Below are positions 46,409-58,860 of a stretch of 64,000 nt of DNA, piece after piece. This stretch comes from Pisolithus tinctorius. Taxonomy: Eukaryota; Basidiomycota; Agaricomycetes; Boletales; Pisolithaceae. The stretch spans positions 248,001 through 312,000 of the forward strand of contig JANFAH010000034.1 of assembly GCA_024663395.1 (NCBI GenBank), read 5' to 3'. Every line of letters begins with the position of its first letter. Position 1 is the stretch's first letter. The position numbers were made by a program, and so were the translations under genes. The notes below the pieces were generated by a model. The model did not search any database, had not been told where the DNA came from, and saw only the letters and a list, made by a program, of their open reading frames with translations.

Positions 46409-47400
46409 TTAACATCTCATAGCAAATTCGTTATCTCTCTTCGGAAATGGTGCTAGAAGAACTAGACAGTCAAAATTGTAAGTTTGGGGGGGGAATGATG
46501 ACATACATTTCTCACATGGCAGTTGTACATGGCATGGATGCAGTGGAATGACGGCGACCTCGTTGTGGAGTTGTGGAGGTGATTGTTTCATGCATGCTGC
46601 AATCCAATTGTAAAGCGGGGGTGAGTTCTTCAGTGGTCCTGTTTGCACGTATGCGTCTTACTTCAGGAGGTTCAGTTCTAGCAGACGGTGCTCCTGTGGG
46701 CTAATGGCGACGAAGGTGAGTGGAATGTAGGAAGGGGTGTGAACAGTGACGAGCCTGTATGGTATGCGCTGCTCGGAGATGCAAGATTTGCTTGCAAGTT
46801 AAGAAAACGCGTAAGTGAGATTTGCCTGCCTGTGTACAAATCATGACGAGATCAAATTTGGCGTCGACTTCGACAAAGTCCCCATGGGACAGTAATACTT
46901 CATGAATCGGTGATATAGATCCCGCCTCATTTCTCTCCAGTATTTCAACAGGCCCATTCCATTCCCATGGGTAGTCTGGGAGCTTTGGAACATGTGCATT
47001 TTGAGTGTCTGTATTATGCACTGGTGTAACGCTCTGAGTTACTGCCTGTTGTAATTCATGGGGTCACTAAAGGATGTGAATGAGCATAGTGATAAAAAGA
47101 TTGAGATTTTGTGGGGAAATACTGCACCTTTGTAAACACCCTTCTCTGCATGTGTAGGTGACGACGGAACTGAATGGAAGGCAGTGGGAGTTTGAGAATG
47201 CGACTGGCAAAAGTTGCAGCAAGGTTCAAGTGATCTAGTTGATTACGCCATGCCAAGGTGTTTCCAGCACTGCACAACGATAAACTTTGTACGGCGTATG
47301 CCGCCCTTGCGCAATCACTGTAAATTGTTCATACTTGAGGCAATGAAGAAATACTTGAAACGAACTTGTCCCAATTTCCAAAATCTCCAACACAAAATCT
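46409..47400 (-). pseudogene. Second possible Helitron cargo gene, 3' part
   Basis: Minus blocks are FVLEILEIG and PYKVYRCAVLETPWHG (47,400-47,235), a block to 47,056, then HVPKLPDYPWEWNGPVEI with HEVLLSHGDFVEVDAKFDLV (47,010-46,850) followed by a likely intron with acceptor CATACAG, and a last block to 46,409. It appears to continue a gene whose 5' part is 49,537-49,288. The 1.85-kb LTR-like repeat sits between them. No domain is recognised. Confidence 0.4.
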
Positions 47401-47952
47401 GTCGAGGAACCCATGGATCCGGACGGATACCGGTGTGAGTCAAAGTGTGGAAAGGCAGTGAGAACCAACCAAAACCAACACAAAAGACAAAAGTAGAGCG
47501 AGTGGTGGTGTGCCTCCGCGGAACCTGGAGGGCAGAAACCTGAATGTGGGGGGGGGACTTCAAGTAGAGGTGCTCCTGGCGCAAGTCGATGACGAGTTAC
47601 GCAGGAGAGGGACTGAGAAGGGGATGCTGAACAGAGCGAAGGTGTTCAGCTGAAAGGTACTTCAAGTAATGGACTTCAAGTAAATGTGCTCCTTGCACAA
47701 GTTGATGACGAGTTATGCAGGAGTGGGAGGATGACTAAGCAAGACTTGCTGACTAAGTGGGGATGGAGCTTCAGATAATGGTGGTAGATAGACTCTTCCG
47801 AATGAGCCTCAACTACCAAGGATATGAATGATGACAGATAGACCCCTTTGTGGAGCCTCAACTGTCGACGATGAGATAGGCACTGAGCTGAGCTGACTTC
47901 TTCTGAATGACTTCTTGATTGCTTCTGAATTGATTGTGGGTAGCTAAGTACA

Positions 47953-47968
47953 TGGGGGTTTATATACT
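47953..47968 (-). promoter_or_regulatory. TATA-box motif in LTR-like repeat, copy 2
   Basis: agtatataaaccccca on the minus strand, conserved with copy 1. Confidence 0.55.
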
Positions 47969-48404
47969 GTGGGGGGGAGCACAGCTTGTGACAAACAAGG
48001 CACAAACACTTGGTAAGTAATGAGTAAGGACTGAGTAATCATGATGAGTAAGCGAGAAATGAAAAGTAAGCAAGCAAGGAGGATTGGTAAGTATTGGCAA
48101 TGAATGAGTCAAGGATAGTCAAAATATCACAGAACGAGTCAAATAGAGTCAGAAACTGAGTAAGCGCACTGATATCACATTAGGGGGTGGCGATGCAAGT
48201 CAGATCTCGGCGGAGACATCTCTAGATCCAAAGATGGCATGACAGATGGACGGTGTTTCCAGATAGGGAAGTATTAATTCCAGAATTGAAGGGCATGAGT
48301 CAGGTGTCAAAGGGGGCTAGGGCGTTGGGGGTCTGTGGGGCAATGAGAGCATACGCGATCGCGTCTCCCACCCTTTCATCCTCTCAGCGAAGTTAACAAA
48401 AACG

Positions 48405-48884
48405 TCATGGATGGGGTTCTGATGGAGGAGGAGGAGAAGGGGGGACATCTTCTGCTGGATCTTGCAGTAGGAAGGCAAGATGCATGTCATACTCATCATG
48501 AATGTGATCAGGGAGGCTGGAGGACAGTAGATTATACTGCAGCTGTCGCAATGCGGGAAGAATGATGGACGAGATTGGAATAAAGACGGTGCAGGGAGCA
48601 GGGAGGAACGATCCATATGCTTCATCAAGAGGGGAGACTGAAACGACCACATAAGACCTTTCTAACCGAGTGACAGACCTGAGGCGACCAAAGAATGTCC
48701 TTCTGGAAGTCATACTGACAAGGAGAACACGCTGACCAAGCTGCATGGGATGGGACGGGGCTGACAATGACGGGATGAACCAGGGGGCTTCAGGACGGAA
48801 GCTGGTGGGAATGCCTGGCAGATATACATAGCCATTGTCTCTGGCAAATGAGACAAGCGAGATGACTGACGAAGAGGTGGCCAT
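48405..48884 (-). CDS. Conserved 159-aa ORF inside the LTR-like repeat, copy 2
   Basis: It starts MATSSSVISLVSFARDNGY and has the same length and frame as the ORF at 10,319-10,798. Substitutions are mostly those expected from CG transitions (Arg/His, Val/Ile). No domain recognised; function unknown. Confidence 0.45.
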   Translation of the reverse strand: MATSSSVISLVSFARDNGYVYLPGIPTSFRPEAPWFIPSLSAPSHPMQLGQRVLLVSMTSRRTFFGRLRSVTRLERSYVVVSVSPLDEAYGSFLPAPCTVFIPISSIILPALRQLQYNLLSSSLPDHIHDEYDMHLAFLLQDPAEDVPPSPPPPSEPHP

Positions 48885-49287
48885 GATTGATGGACTTCAC
48901 GAAATGAGCGTCTGATGGACGGAGTGCTGTAGAAACGCGTAGGGTGCGAGGATCCTCTCCAAATTTGGAAGGAAGAATCGTGGGGCTGAGCACTTTAAGC
49001 GAGCATGCGAACCGAATTGATATCTTTGGAAACGGCAGAGATACGATGGAAACCGGAATGCCGTACACGGGCGCTAAAAACTTTTAATGCACGCTTAACT
49101 CGCTTCCTCCTTTCTCTTTAGCACTGACGACTCGATCTTGTGCAAAGGATGACTGTTCATGTCCAACAGTCTTTCTACACATGAGGCCTTTAGTCTTCAT
49201 CTGCATGCATGGGCATTGCGCGCAACTCGTCAACGAGTTAGGCAGAGTCAGCTGTAACCATGTCCACAACACCTTTGGTGTGTGACA

Positions 49288-49537
49288 CCGGGTACAAGAC
49301 GCCATATGGTTCTGGAATGGGCAGGGTTTTATAAACGAGTATGTGAGGTCGTCTTCGGTCGGTAGAGCTTGGGTCGCAAGCTACAGTAGCCCATTCGATC
49401 ATATGGCGAAGCGAGGTTGGGAAACATTCCCATTGCTGAAGCTCGTTGAGGAGTGCATGGCTGTGGATGATTGGTTGTAAATCTTCAGCCCAGAGATCTG
49501 CGCCGAGCAAGTGACCGGCTGAAGGTAGAAAAGACAT
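49288..49537 (-). pseudogene. 5' part of the gene split by LTR-like repeat copy 2
   Basis: The minus frame MSFLPSAGHLLGADLWAEDL reads through IEWATVACDP and PEPYGVLYPV up to the insertion point. It begins just downstream of the Helitron helicase stop, in the same orientation, so it is probably a separate gene of the block. No domain recognised. Confidence 0.4.
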
Positions 49538-49645
49538 GTGGAAAGGAAATAAGGATGTGGCAGGTATATGCCAACATAGATACAGATTATATACGATGGA
49601 CCAGAGTACACTGACTGGTTTGGTAATAGGTGAAATAGCTGTGGT

Positions 49646-52600
49646 CTAGATGTGGGTAGCCAAGGATGAAGTAGATGACGACGTCACAGTGGTGTCGGGC
49701 CCATGCATGGCATAGGCTGCAGTCGTAGCGGCATCGAGATTTGCCAGGCGATCCAATTCATTCCAGAGATCGTGCTGCAGACGACCTAGATTTCACTGAG
49801 GAGAGAAGGATCGTAAAATAGCAAGACCAGATAAAGAACGTGCATGAGATAACATGACATATGCATGTTGCACACCTCTTGCACTGGCTAAATCGACGAT
49901 TACTTTGTCGAGGGTCGATCCTTGTGCCTTGTAGTCGGTGAACGCCCAACCAGGGATAACAGGAACCTGACGCCGAGTAATTTGGAACCTACCGGCATGG
50001 TCAGAGAAGTAAGGAAACGTACAGGGTTGAGGGAACACAGCGACGATGTGTGGTTCCTCCCCAGGCAATTGAAGGGTAGATGCAGGGACAGCGACATACA
50101 CGCAGCGGATTACACATTTTCCATGTACTGTAGAACAAACAATGTCACGCACAATCTCACATGCACCATTAACAACTTTCCCGGCGACACAGAGGTTTTC
50201 TGTGATAAGAACAGGCATTCCAGGAAACACAGGTAGTCACCCAAGGTAGTCTTTGGATTCCTTAGGTCGCAATAATGCCAGATGCTCGTCTTCCTCGCCG
50301 GTGATGTGCTCTCCATCGCAGAAGTGTTGGCCATAACAATACTCGAACAATTGATTAGTACTACGAGCAAATGAGTTTGCCATTTCTTCGTTCCAACGAT
50401 CACGCAGGCGGCGCTCCCCAAAGACGATCGGTGCATCAGAGAACCGCAAGAATTCTTGTTTAGATTTTTTATGCAATTCTGTAAGTTGTCTCTGTTGTAG
50501 ATAATGCAAATCAGAGGTGGGACTGATGCCCGAAGTAATTGCAGAACCCAATCTTATGCGACCAAGCATCTCAATGAACATAGGATCCGCTCTGGCACAT
50601 TCATTTTGAACAAGTTGGACTACATGAGTCAAAGATCTCCACAGAAATGCTCCAAACAGTCGACATTGAGATTTCACGGTTTCAAAGGTACATCTTGCCA
50701 AATTGTTCACAACTGCATGTGAATACAATGCAGTCCCGTTCACTGGGCGAAGCTGGGCCATATCACTGGCAAAGATGATGTTGACGCCTCCGAAAGGCAA
50801 GTCTTTCTTAGCAGGATTGCCTGCTTTTGCGAGACTGATGCGATTCGAAATGTCGGAAAGGAGCTCAGCAGAAACCATCGAAACTTCGTCCAAGACTAAA
50901 TACGAGACATCGCGCCAAATTTCTTGCAATTCGTCCATGTCTACATTCTTCTCAGCACTCCCTCGTTGCTGTCACTTCTTGTCTCTTCCCAAGGAGTGTG
51001 AATTCATGAGCATTAGTGCATGAATCGTAAAACCGTCTATTAGACATGCAGCACTACCCATTGGTGCGCTCAACAGAATCTCCCGGGAACGTCCCATTTC
51101 TGCAAATGCATCCACGATTGCACGAATGATGTGGCTCTTCCCCGAGCCTCCGATACCAGTGATGAACATCATCATTTGTTCTGGCTCACCACGTAGCATG
51201 TGTTCGACCACTATCGTGAAAGCTTGTCTCTGCTCAGGATTTGCATCTAAAGACCACTTCATAATCATGTCCGACAGGAAAGTGTTTACAGAAATATCAT
51301 CGGCAGTAGCATCTGCTGAGTGTTGATTGTTTCGTACAGACATTACAGAAAGGTCCGGCGTTTCGCTTCCTGCAGACATTCGAGCTCATTTCCGAATCCT
51401 CAAGGAGTCATCAATATTAATCCCTTTTCCTTCAGAATGCCTTTCAGGTTGTTTGCGTTTTCATTGTGCGTTCATGTACGTGTTGTGCTGTGTGATCTGA
51501 TCCTCCATATCGGGACTGACTTCAATAACAAGACCCTCAATCTTATCGGAATGCTCATTCAAATGCTCTTGACAGTGAAGTTCATGAGAAATCGTAATAA
51601 TGTCCTGTTTGTCCTGAGGTAATACAAAATTTCTATGATCATTCGAGACGTCGTCGTCTAATATCTGCACGTCAGACTCCATCGCACAATCAAGAGCCGA
51701 ATCAAGAATAAGGGCTTCCTTCAACAAATCAACATCGTATTCACAGGGGTTTCGGATTTGGAATCCCTTCCTATTATAATCCCCTCGCACCACATCCTTG
51801 GCATCCTTGCATTCGAGCTCAATCAAAAAGTTTGAGATTGTCCAAGAAGTAGTATCGGAGAAATGGTAAGCGTCAAATGCTTCTGTCCAACATGAATAAC
51901 CTTGTAATAAGTCAGAAGGGTTATGCCAAGCAAGGAATAGGAGCAACATGGCATGACAAAATTCCTCCATCCGACTGTCCGGCTTCTGCAGCAATGGAAT
52001 GGAATCACCAAGGAGAACAGGAACTACAAAGCTATTATGAACACAGAGCTCATGTGTTCCAAACTGTGGGTGAATGTCGTTTGAAAATGGTGCTCAAAAT
52101 CGGTGCGAATATGCTGGGCATTCTGAAGTAGGAAATCTGGTATCTTCTGTCTGCACATTTGGTTGGTCATGTGCCCCTCCCCTGCTGCTGGAGGATCGTC
52201 TCACCTTCTGTGTTTGTTCCAGAAATTGCCACAAAGTCATGCTATCAAAAGGTGCGATGATTGGTCGCATTAAATAGTCTAGGGTCTCTGATGACATGGA
52301 CAGAGAACCTCGAGAAGTATGTGCCGTACATGTAGATCCATAAACATTTCCTGGGCAATCAGGGGGTCACTCTCCCTCACAATCGCAGTCACAATCAACA
52401 TGGCGCTCGTGCACGATAGCGATATCCACAAATTCATGGAAGCGCACAGTGCGAAATTCATGTGCTGTATAATAATCACCACCTCCAATTAGATAACTCA
52501 TGACTTGTTGGTGTGAGATCTCACACCTACCCATCATAGCATTAACGGTCTTCGTCAGTAAGTTTCGTTTGTGCACTGATGCCGAAGACTCAACGTCATC

Positions 52601-55600
52601 CATGAAATGCTTTTGATGGCTATCAATGGCAGCGTGAATTGCCTGAAGCCCAACATGAACTTGTAAATTGTTCTTTGTGATATAATCACTAACGTAGTAA
52701 GTCAACGCTTTCGCTGCAGCTCCTGACCCAATAAATTTGATGTCCATGTTACACTGCAAAAGGAACAATGTAATGTCATTATAGTTATTTATACGCAGGT
52801 GAAGTCGGCGGAGAAGAATAGACTGCATTTCTGGATCAAGACAGGACTGAGTGCGCACAGTTCCGTCAATTCGCATTCGACAATTTTGATCCCTGGGCTC
52901 CTCACCAGGCCGGAGATGTTTGAAGCAGGTCAGCGTATGCTCATGCCAATTACATTCAATGGCTAAACTTCGCACGAAATCGTTAAACGCCTCTAAGAAC
53001 GTTTCTTTGCCAAGCTCAGCAATTTGAGGAGACTGTCGTAAACAGGGATCTAGCTCATCGTCCTGTCGGACTGGCTTCGCAGGCTCTGGCTCAGTAGGTC
53101 CAATTCCATCCGGTGACGTTCCAGGAAGCTCACATTTGATCAGATCCTCTAACCAGCCAAAAAGTGAGGCTCCAAAGTTTTTGTCGTCAATCATCATTGA
53201 CCGCAATCGCTCTGGATTTGGATGGCCTTCTACCCACAGCAACATATGGCAGTGAAGCGTCCCCCTTCCCTGCGCCTCCACTGTTCCATAATAACTGGAA
53301 CATTTGCCAAACAAACCCACCCCCCTGTTATATTTGACCACGATATCTATGAAACCACGAATAACAATATCGAATGCCTTGGCTGCAGCGGCTGGATGTG
53401 ATGCAACGAAGACCGCTCGTTTGTATGCACTCATTTCCTGCCACCGTGACACCTCCATGCCTCCATAATGAGCAACAAGAATGCTTGTCACGTCATGTGG
53501 ATTCAATGTGAGAAAGAACGCCAGGGTGCCTAGCTGTCGAGTCAGAGAATGGATTTCATTGCGACGGCACAATTTATACCCATCACTCCCAGGTACAGAA
53601 CGACAAATCACATTCAAATCTTGAAAAAGACGCAAAGCACCTCTCTCACTAGTGGAGTCCATGCTCGCCTTTGGATCCCGTTCTAGTTTCTCGGCCAGAG
53701 ATATTATATTCGACTCTGCTTCCTGGACATCTTTCACAAGGCTATGACGATGGACAGATGGTAGGCAAAAAGCAGTATTCTCACTTACTGCCCATTTTTG
53801 CAAAATATTCCAACATACAAATGGAAATGTCGCATCCTGTGCAAAGGGTGAGTCCACTTGCCATAACAAATTTCGAAGCTGTCGCTGGAATGAAATTTGT
53901 TGATCAGGTCACCACGCAGGATGATTAAAACCGCCAATGCCCCAAGGGTCCAAGTGTGGAAATACCACGGTCAAAAATTCAGGTGAGTTCTCGTTCAGCA
54001 ACTCTGAACCAGTATGGCTCACTATAAACTTTTTGTGACTTAGTGCATGAGCCAGTGCAGTTGCCTTCATTGCCCGCTGGGAGCGCTCAGAACGATCACC
54101 ATCAGTGTAGGCAATGGTCTCCATGACGAGATCAGTCGCAAACGCAGACCAATCCACACCACCCTTGGCATCAGCAGACCCATCCTCATTCTGAAGATGG
54201 GTGATCTCTATCCCCTGTAACACACCGGTGTCCTCCACACCGCTCACCAACGACGTTAAATTCTCCTTGCTGAACATGATTCCCTTCTTCATATACCATT
54301 CGTTATTTGATATTAACCATTCGATCATAGTCTTCACTCTGTTTTTACTAACAAGCACAGGTGGAAATTTACGCAAGGCTTCTGCAGTTGGATGAAATGC
54401 CCCGCCTGCAAAAACCACGCACACAGCCCCACGAAGATCGCACGGTGTCGGAGGGAGGACATCTGACAACCCAGTCGGATCTTGAGGTAAGAGTGCGACA
54501 TTACCTCTGTTGAAATGCTGGCTTGCTTCTTCTGGAATACGACCCCCTCAAATACTTTTTGTCTGATAATGATGTGTAATCACAGTGGCCCGACAGGCAG
54601 CAACCAACATCAATTCCAACGGACTTGCACTCTGAATACTATCCCAAACCTCGAGTGGCAACTCTGCATCTCCGTAATATTGAAAATTAGCGATTGCGTC
54701 CTTTGGTTGCCATGGAGTGCTCGCCGTCAAAGACTTCCGACATGACGAGCACACTCGGATCTGCGCAATGTCCTGCAAGCAATGCATCCCCCACGGACAA
54801 AGAATAGCTCCACCATATTTTCCTAGATCGTACGACCGAGGATGACAAGCCTCCGGTAACCAATCGTTCTTCAGCACAGAAAGCATTTCTGCTGTTGGAG
54901 AAATATCACCTAAATCAGAACTTCGAACCATTTGTGCACACACAGCACAAATGTCCAGCATAAGAGACTGCAGCGATATCCTGTCCTGCCATTCACAAAT
55001 AATGTCAATTTTGTCGTCCAAGGATTGTATGGGAGGATACATCAACGACTCCTCAATACCATCAACCATTATCAGTCGTCGTCGAGTACGCGCCTCCCTT
55101 CGTTGCATATCTCTAACCTTAGCAAGATTACTCTCTAGAGAAATAGCTGGCTCCAAATTGGGTGCCACTAATGACTCACGACATGGCCTTCTTAGTCGGT
55201 GGAACACATACACCAAAGAAGGACAGGATAGCATACAACAATGATTGCATAGCGCATCGACACACATGACTCGAAGCAAATTACTATGCAGAACCAAATT
55301 GTGATGACGAGCAATAGCTCTAAGTTGTTTCATCGTCAAATATGGATACTGTTCAACAAGCTCACCAACGGAGCCCGCACAACACACCAGCATAGAGCCC
55401 TCGGGGTCCACTGACCCTGCACAAAAATCGTCAAACACAGTCACGCATTCAAATGCGTATTCTCGCCGCAAGAACTCATAAGAGATCGCAAAACTGTCAC
55501 TGACTTCAGTAACGTCAACATACAAGCAGCGCACCACTGTCCATGAGATATGCACAATCTCCCATGTGCTTCCACGTAGTCTGCTAGACATAATGTACAT
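49646..55600 (-). pseudogene. Helitron Rep-helicase, one frame with nine TGA stops
   Basis: One frame runs from 55,600 (first in-frame ATG seen) to TAG at 49,646, about 1,985 codons without a frameshift. The N-terminal region has zinc-finger-like Cys pairs (CNHC, CAVCAQ, CSSC). The Rep domain has LAFFLTLNPHDV, the HUH motif LHCHMLLW (about 53,250) and two catalytic tyrosines in YVSDYITKN (about 52,690). The Pif1-type helicase has Walker A GIGGSGKSH (about 51,150), Walker B YLVLDEVSMV (about 50,900), FASDMAQLRPV, and C-terminal AFTDYKAQGSTLDKV and YVMLSHARS. TGA interrupts at 54,548, 53,909, 52,367, 52,094, 51,461, 51,386, 50,972, 50,237 and 49,793, most in contexts where Arg (CGA) is plausible. 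Helitrons replicate by rolling-circle-like transposition; this copy is dead. Confidence 0.96.
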
Positions 55601-55759
55601 CAACAAAATCCCCAGCACACTTCAAGTGTACCCCACAGTTCCCACCCCCAACACGTGACCGGAGTTCAGGCCGTCATGATAGACCCCGACAAAGAGTTTA
55701 CAGACCTGGGCCTAACGGCGTCCAGGAATAAATGGCTAGTGGTGTTCATGGTATCACTC

Positions 55760-56930
55760 ACTGGGAATAATCCATTGCATCTTCAGGAATGTTGATGCCA
55801 GGTTGGGGATATGCTGGACAGAATAACACTAATTCCCTGGGGCTGGCATCTTCTGCACTTGTGTGGGATCCCTGCCATTTCAGTAGTTTCAGGAGCCACC
55901 ACATCCTAGCAACTCTCAGCAGTTCCCTGTACCTATCCTATCATCCAGCTAAGAGTTGTGTTGCAGTGATACAATTCAACAAATAGGACACACTGGCACC
56001 AGATGAGGGAAGGCATTGGAGGTTATGTGGCAAAGTTTGCTGTAGAAATTCATCACTGAGGTACCACATTCCACATTGTCCTGAACAAAGCCATCAAGTA
56101 CTTGGAAGGTAAATGCAGTCCTTGCAGCCTTTGTGGTAGCAGGAAACATCCCAGCCCACATCAGCTGTATGTGTGAATCCTCTGCCCCAGGGCATCTACA
56201 ATACCGCACATTGCAGTAGTGTATTCCATTGGTGTGCACAACAATTAGACAGCTTTGGTTCTTTGGGGCCTGCAGATTTGGTGGACAACCATCTTGATCC
56301 ACATCCTCCCAATCATCTTCCTCCTCAGTTGTGACTTCATTGTTTGAACAACCACCAGCTGGGCAGTGCTTCCCACCATGCCCAACATGCAGTACCAAAC
56401 CAGCCTGAATGGTAAATGCAGGAACAACCCTCATGATTCAGCTGCTTACCAGCTGCAGGGATGATTCCTCAAAGAATGTTCCATTCCATTGTTCCACCCT
56501 GTGGAATGGCTGGTGTTTGTGTTCTGCCTGGCAACACATGGTGCAGAAGACTGGCTGATGGGCACACTCAGTGCACTGGAAAATTCCATCCACTCCACAC
56601 AGGACACAATTCCTTGGCTCAGGTGGGGCCTCCATGTCCAACAGGATGGCTAGATAATGCCATTGGTGTGGCAACCACTGCTGCAGATAACTATTCTACA
56701 ATTGTGTGACACTGTCATTGCAGGTTTGTTGGGCAATGCAGCATTCCACACACCTGACTTTTCTGAGGTTTAGAAGGTGTTGCAGGCAATACATCATTAT
56801 TGGAAGGCAGTTGTTCACCCACATCATCCAACAGGCAGTCCAGGTGATCCAGGATAACAGAGCCAGGCTGCACAGGAGGCTGAGTTGCATGGCCTGGCAC
56901 CCACTTTCTAGGTGCTACTTTTACCATCTT
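55760..56930 (-). pseudogene. KDZ transposase (CxC2 type), N-terminal part
   Basis: Minus blocks: a leader (about 56,930-56,715), the CxC2 cysteine cluster with RNCVLCGVDGIFQCTEC, CTMCCQAEH and HQPFHRVEQWNG (56,674-56,440), a short intron (donor GTAAGCAGC, acceptor CATTCAG), then GLVLHVGHGGKHCP, DWEDVDQDG, IVVHTNGIHYCNVRYCRCPG, MFPATTKAARTAFTFQVLDGF and VMNFYSKL (56,405-55,980), and ELVLFCPAYPQPGINIPEDA (about 55,840-55,770). This is the region that precedes the DDE core in CxC2 KDZ proteins. The coding part ends at a GTGAGT donor near 55,762 and the Helitron-bearing block starts within about 30 bp. The DDE core is absent from the window. Confidence 0.85.
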
Positions 56931-57435
56931 ATCCCTATATCCTCAGGTGGTTTTCACTCTTTGCCAGGTCACCTGGGTCACTCTTGTAGCAGGTCCCACT
57001 GGTGCAATCTTTGACTTCCCCATGATGAATGTTGCAATGCAGAAGGGTTTTGATTGCAACAAATACATGCAGCAAACATGTGCTAGCAAGGTCTGACCAC
57101 CAACTACGGTAATTCTGTCTTAGGATCTGGCACATGATTTCAGTGCTGGCACCTGTATATTGCCTAGAGATCAATGAAATGAATGAGCACTTGCAAAAAG
57201 CCTTCTCCTACATCATGCCCATAGTGCCTATACCATCCACAGCATCTCAATGCACATTGCCCAATTACCAACAATCTCAGATCCATGAAGTCTGAGAGCA
57301 CTGCCTTTCCATGTGGCTCAGGGATGGAAATCTCATGATTGACTAACAACCTTAGCCATCTTAGGAAACTGTCTGATCAACTGGCATGCAAGAATGGACT
57401 AGACACCAGAGTGTAACCTTCATTGACATGGGACA
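56931..57435. other. Gap upstream of the CxC2 KDZ relic
   Basis: CpG-poor sequence between divergently oriented relics (KDZ on minus, the next on plus). It may hold both promoters and lost 5' exons. Short minus ORFs lack recognisable motifs. Confidence 0.35.
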
Positions 57436-58860
57436 ATGCCAGAAAAGTCTATTCTCTTCAACAGACATTGTACTAGCTGTCCCCTGAAAATTTGCACACA
57501 AGCACCTCCATCCTCAATGGCATCAAGTGACTATGAAAGTGACTCTTTCTCCAACAACACTGAACCCTCCCTGCCACAAAAGGGGACCAGACTTCAGCTG
57601 ACCAAAATTGAGATTCTTGAGGCCAAGCTAGAGTCATGGAAAAATGCTGACTGAAACAAGAGGAGCTCCATCATGTTAACCCTCAGAAACAAGATAAAGA
57701 ACCTTGATGCGAATGTGATGCTGAAAACACATGAATGGGTTCAGAAGAAGAAGGTGTGGAACACCTTCCATTGATTACCTGGCATGTCCTTACCATTTCC
57801 AGGCAATTCAGACTTGGTTGTACAACCACAGCCAGAGCCATAGTCAATGGGCTCTGATCAAATATGGTGGCAGTTGGACACTGAGGAAGGTGGTCATGCA
57901 CCATCAAAAGAAATCAATCAACAAAGTGTTGGAAGAAGCTGGGATCAAGCAGGGATCCGAAGAAATGATCAAGTCTTATCAGAAGGCCATTGACACTGTC
58001 ATGAAGTCCCTTACTGCTGAGGAGATACAGCAGGCCAAGGCATTGGCCACAGAATGGAATGAGTGGCAGCCACCTTGGGAAGTTCAGTGAGAGTATGTAC
58101 CATTTGGCAATGCTGCCTGTCACTCACAAGAAACAGGACTGCAGAGAAGAAAGGCCATAAATATGCTGAGCAATTTGCTAAGGAAATGTGGAAGTGTTGT
58201 GGTACCAGGGTGGTAGTGATGGCAGCATGGAAAGATGCTGATGGAGAGGTGATAGTTGGAGTGTGAGGAATTTGTTCTTTGTGCAGATGAGTACTGTGAG
58301 ATTTTGACCAACTTGTCCAGACATGATTTCAATGATGAATTGGGTAATGGCAAATTATTTGAGGAGCTGGACAAGTGCCAGGATAAATTTGTAAAGTATG
58401 CATGAACAGCATTTGGGAATGGTGGCACTGATGCTGAGTTGCCAGATGAAGATGCCACTCCATGGTCAAGGCAGAGAAAGAGCAATGGGAAACCTAAAAC
58501 CATCCTTCCAGTCAGTGACAATGGTACACCATACATCCTGGACATATTGGACATGCAGGCACTGCAGTTGAAGGATATCATGTGGAGGTTTGTGACATTT
58601 CATTATTTTATGTATAACAATAGGAGAAATACTGTTAATTGACATGCATTACAGGGAAGGCCTGCAGGAATTCACAGGCAACTGTTCCATGGAGTGTGAT
58701 AATGACCAACACTGCACTTTATATTGCACCACAGTTTCTGCCACCTGAGGTTCCCTTCAAAGAGCTGAGCCAACTTACCCAGGACAAGTTGACAGCAATC
58801 TTGGAATGGTGGCAAGAGTGAAAAGAGTGGCATCCCAACAATATATTCAGCTTCAAGAAG
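57436..58860 (+). pseudogene. Agaricomycete TE-associated protein relic, unknown function
   Basis: Plus blocks are LTKIEILEAKLESWKNAD (57,600), WVQKKKVWNTFH, KYGGSWTLRKVV (57,862), SYQKAIDTVMKSLTAEEIQQAK with ATEWNEW (57,975-58,068), GTRVVVMAAWKDADG (58,200-58,250), PKTILPVSDNGTPYI (58,495), and TVPWSVIMTN with PPEVPFKELSQLTQDKL (58,680-58,800). I recognise this sequence of blocks (Arg/Trp-rich start, SYQxA, AEEWN, WKD, a hinge, then VPWxxI and FPPxxxFKEPS) from a large unnamed agaricomycete family. Several stops and frame changes show decay. Confidence 0.6.

Larger units (their letters stand above)
47434..49287 (-). mobile_element. 1.85-kb LTR-like repeat (probable solo LTR), copy 2
   Basis: This 1,854-bp copy of 9,350-11,201 has the same TG...CA ends. 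Flanks are CCGG on both sides (47,430-47,433 and 49,288-49,291), an exact 4-bp target duplication; ACCGG/ACCGG would be the 5-bp reading if the final A is counted as flank. It inserted into a gene of the Helitron-bearing block. Differences from copy 1 are mostly CG versus TG/CA. Confidence 0.85.
44580..55740 (-). mobile_element. CpG-rich insertion block containing a Helitron
   Basis: The block interrupts the CxC2 KDZ relic and is set off from both flanks by its normal CpG content. It contains a Helitron Rep-helicase gene (55.6-49.6 kb) followed on the same strand by at least two further genes. Helitrons often carry such cargo. The exact 5' TC and 3' CTRR ends are not identified: near 44,600 a weak hairpin (TACTCC...GGAGGTA, minus strand) is followed by CTTG rather than CTRR, and the right edge lies at about 55,735-55,745. 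The block might therefore be a Helitron plus adjacent material rather than one element. Confidence 0.7.

Noticed and set aside
49646..55600. TGA read as an amino acid (recoding) in the Helitron and copia genes
   Set aside because: Nuclear fungal genes use TGA as stop, positions fit Arg CGA, and other CpG transitions are abundant in the same elements.
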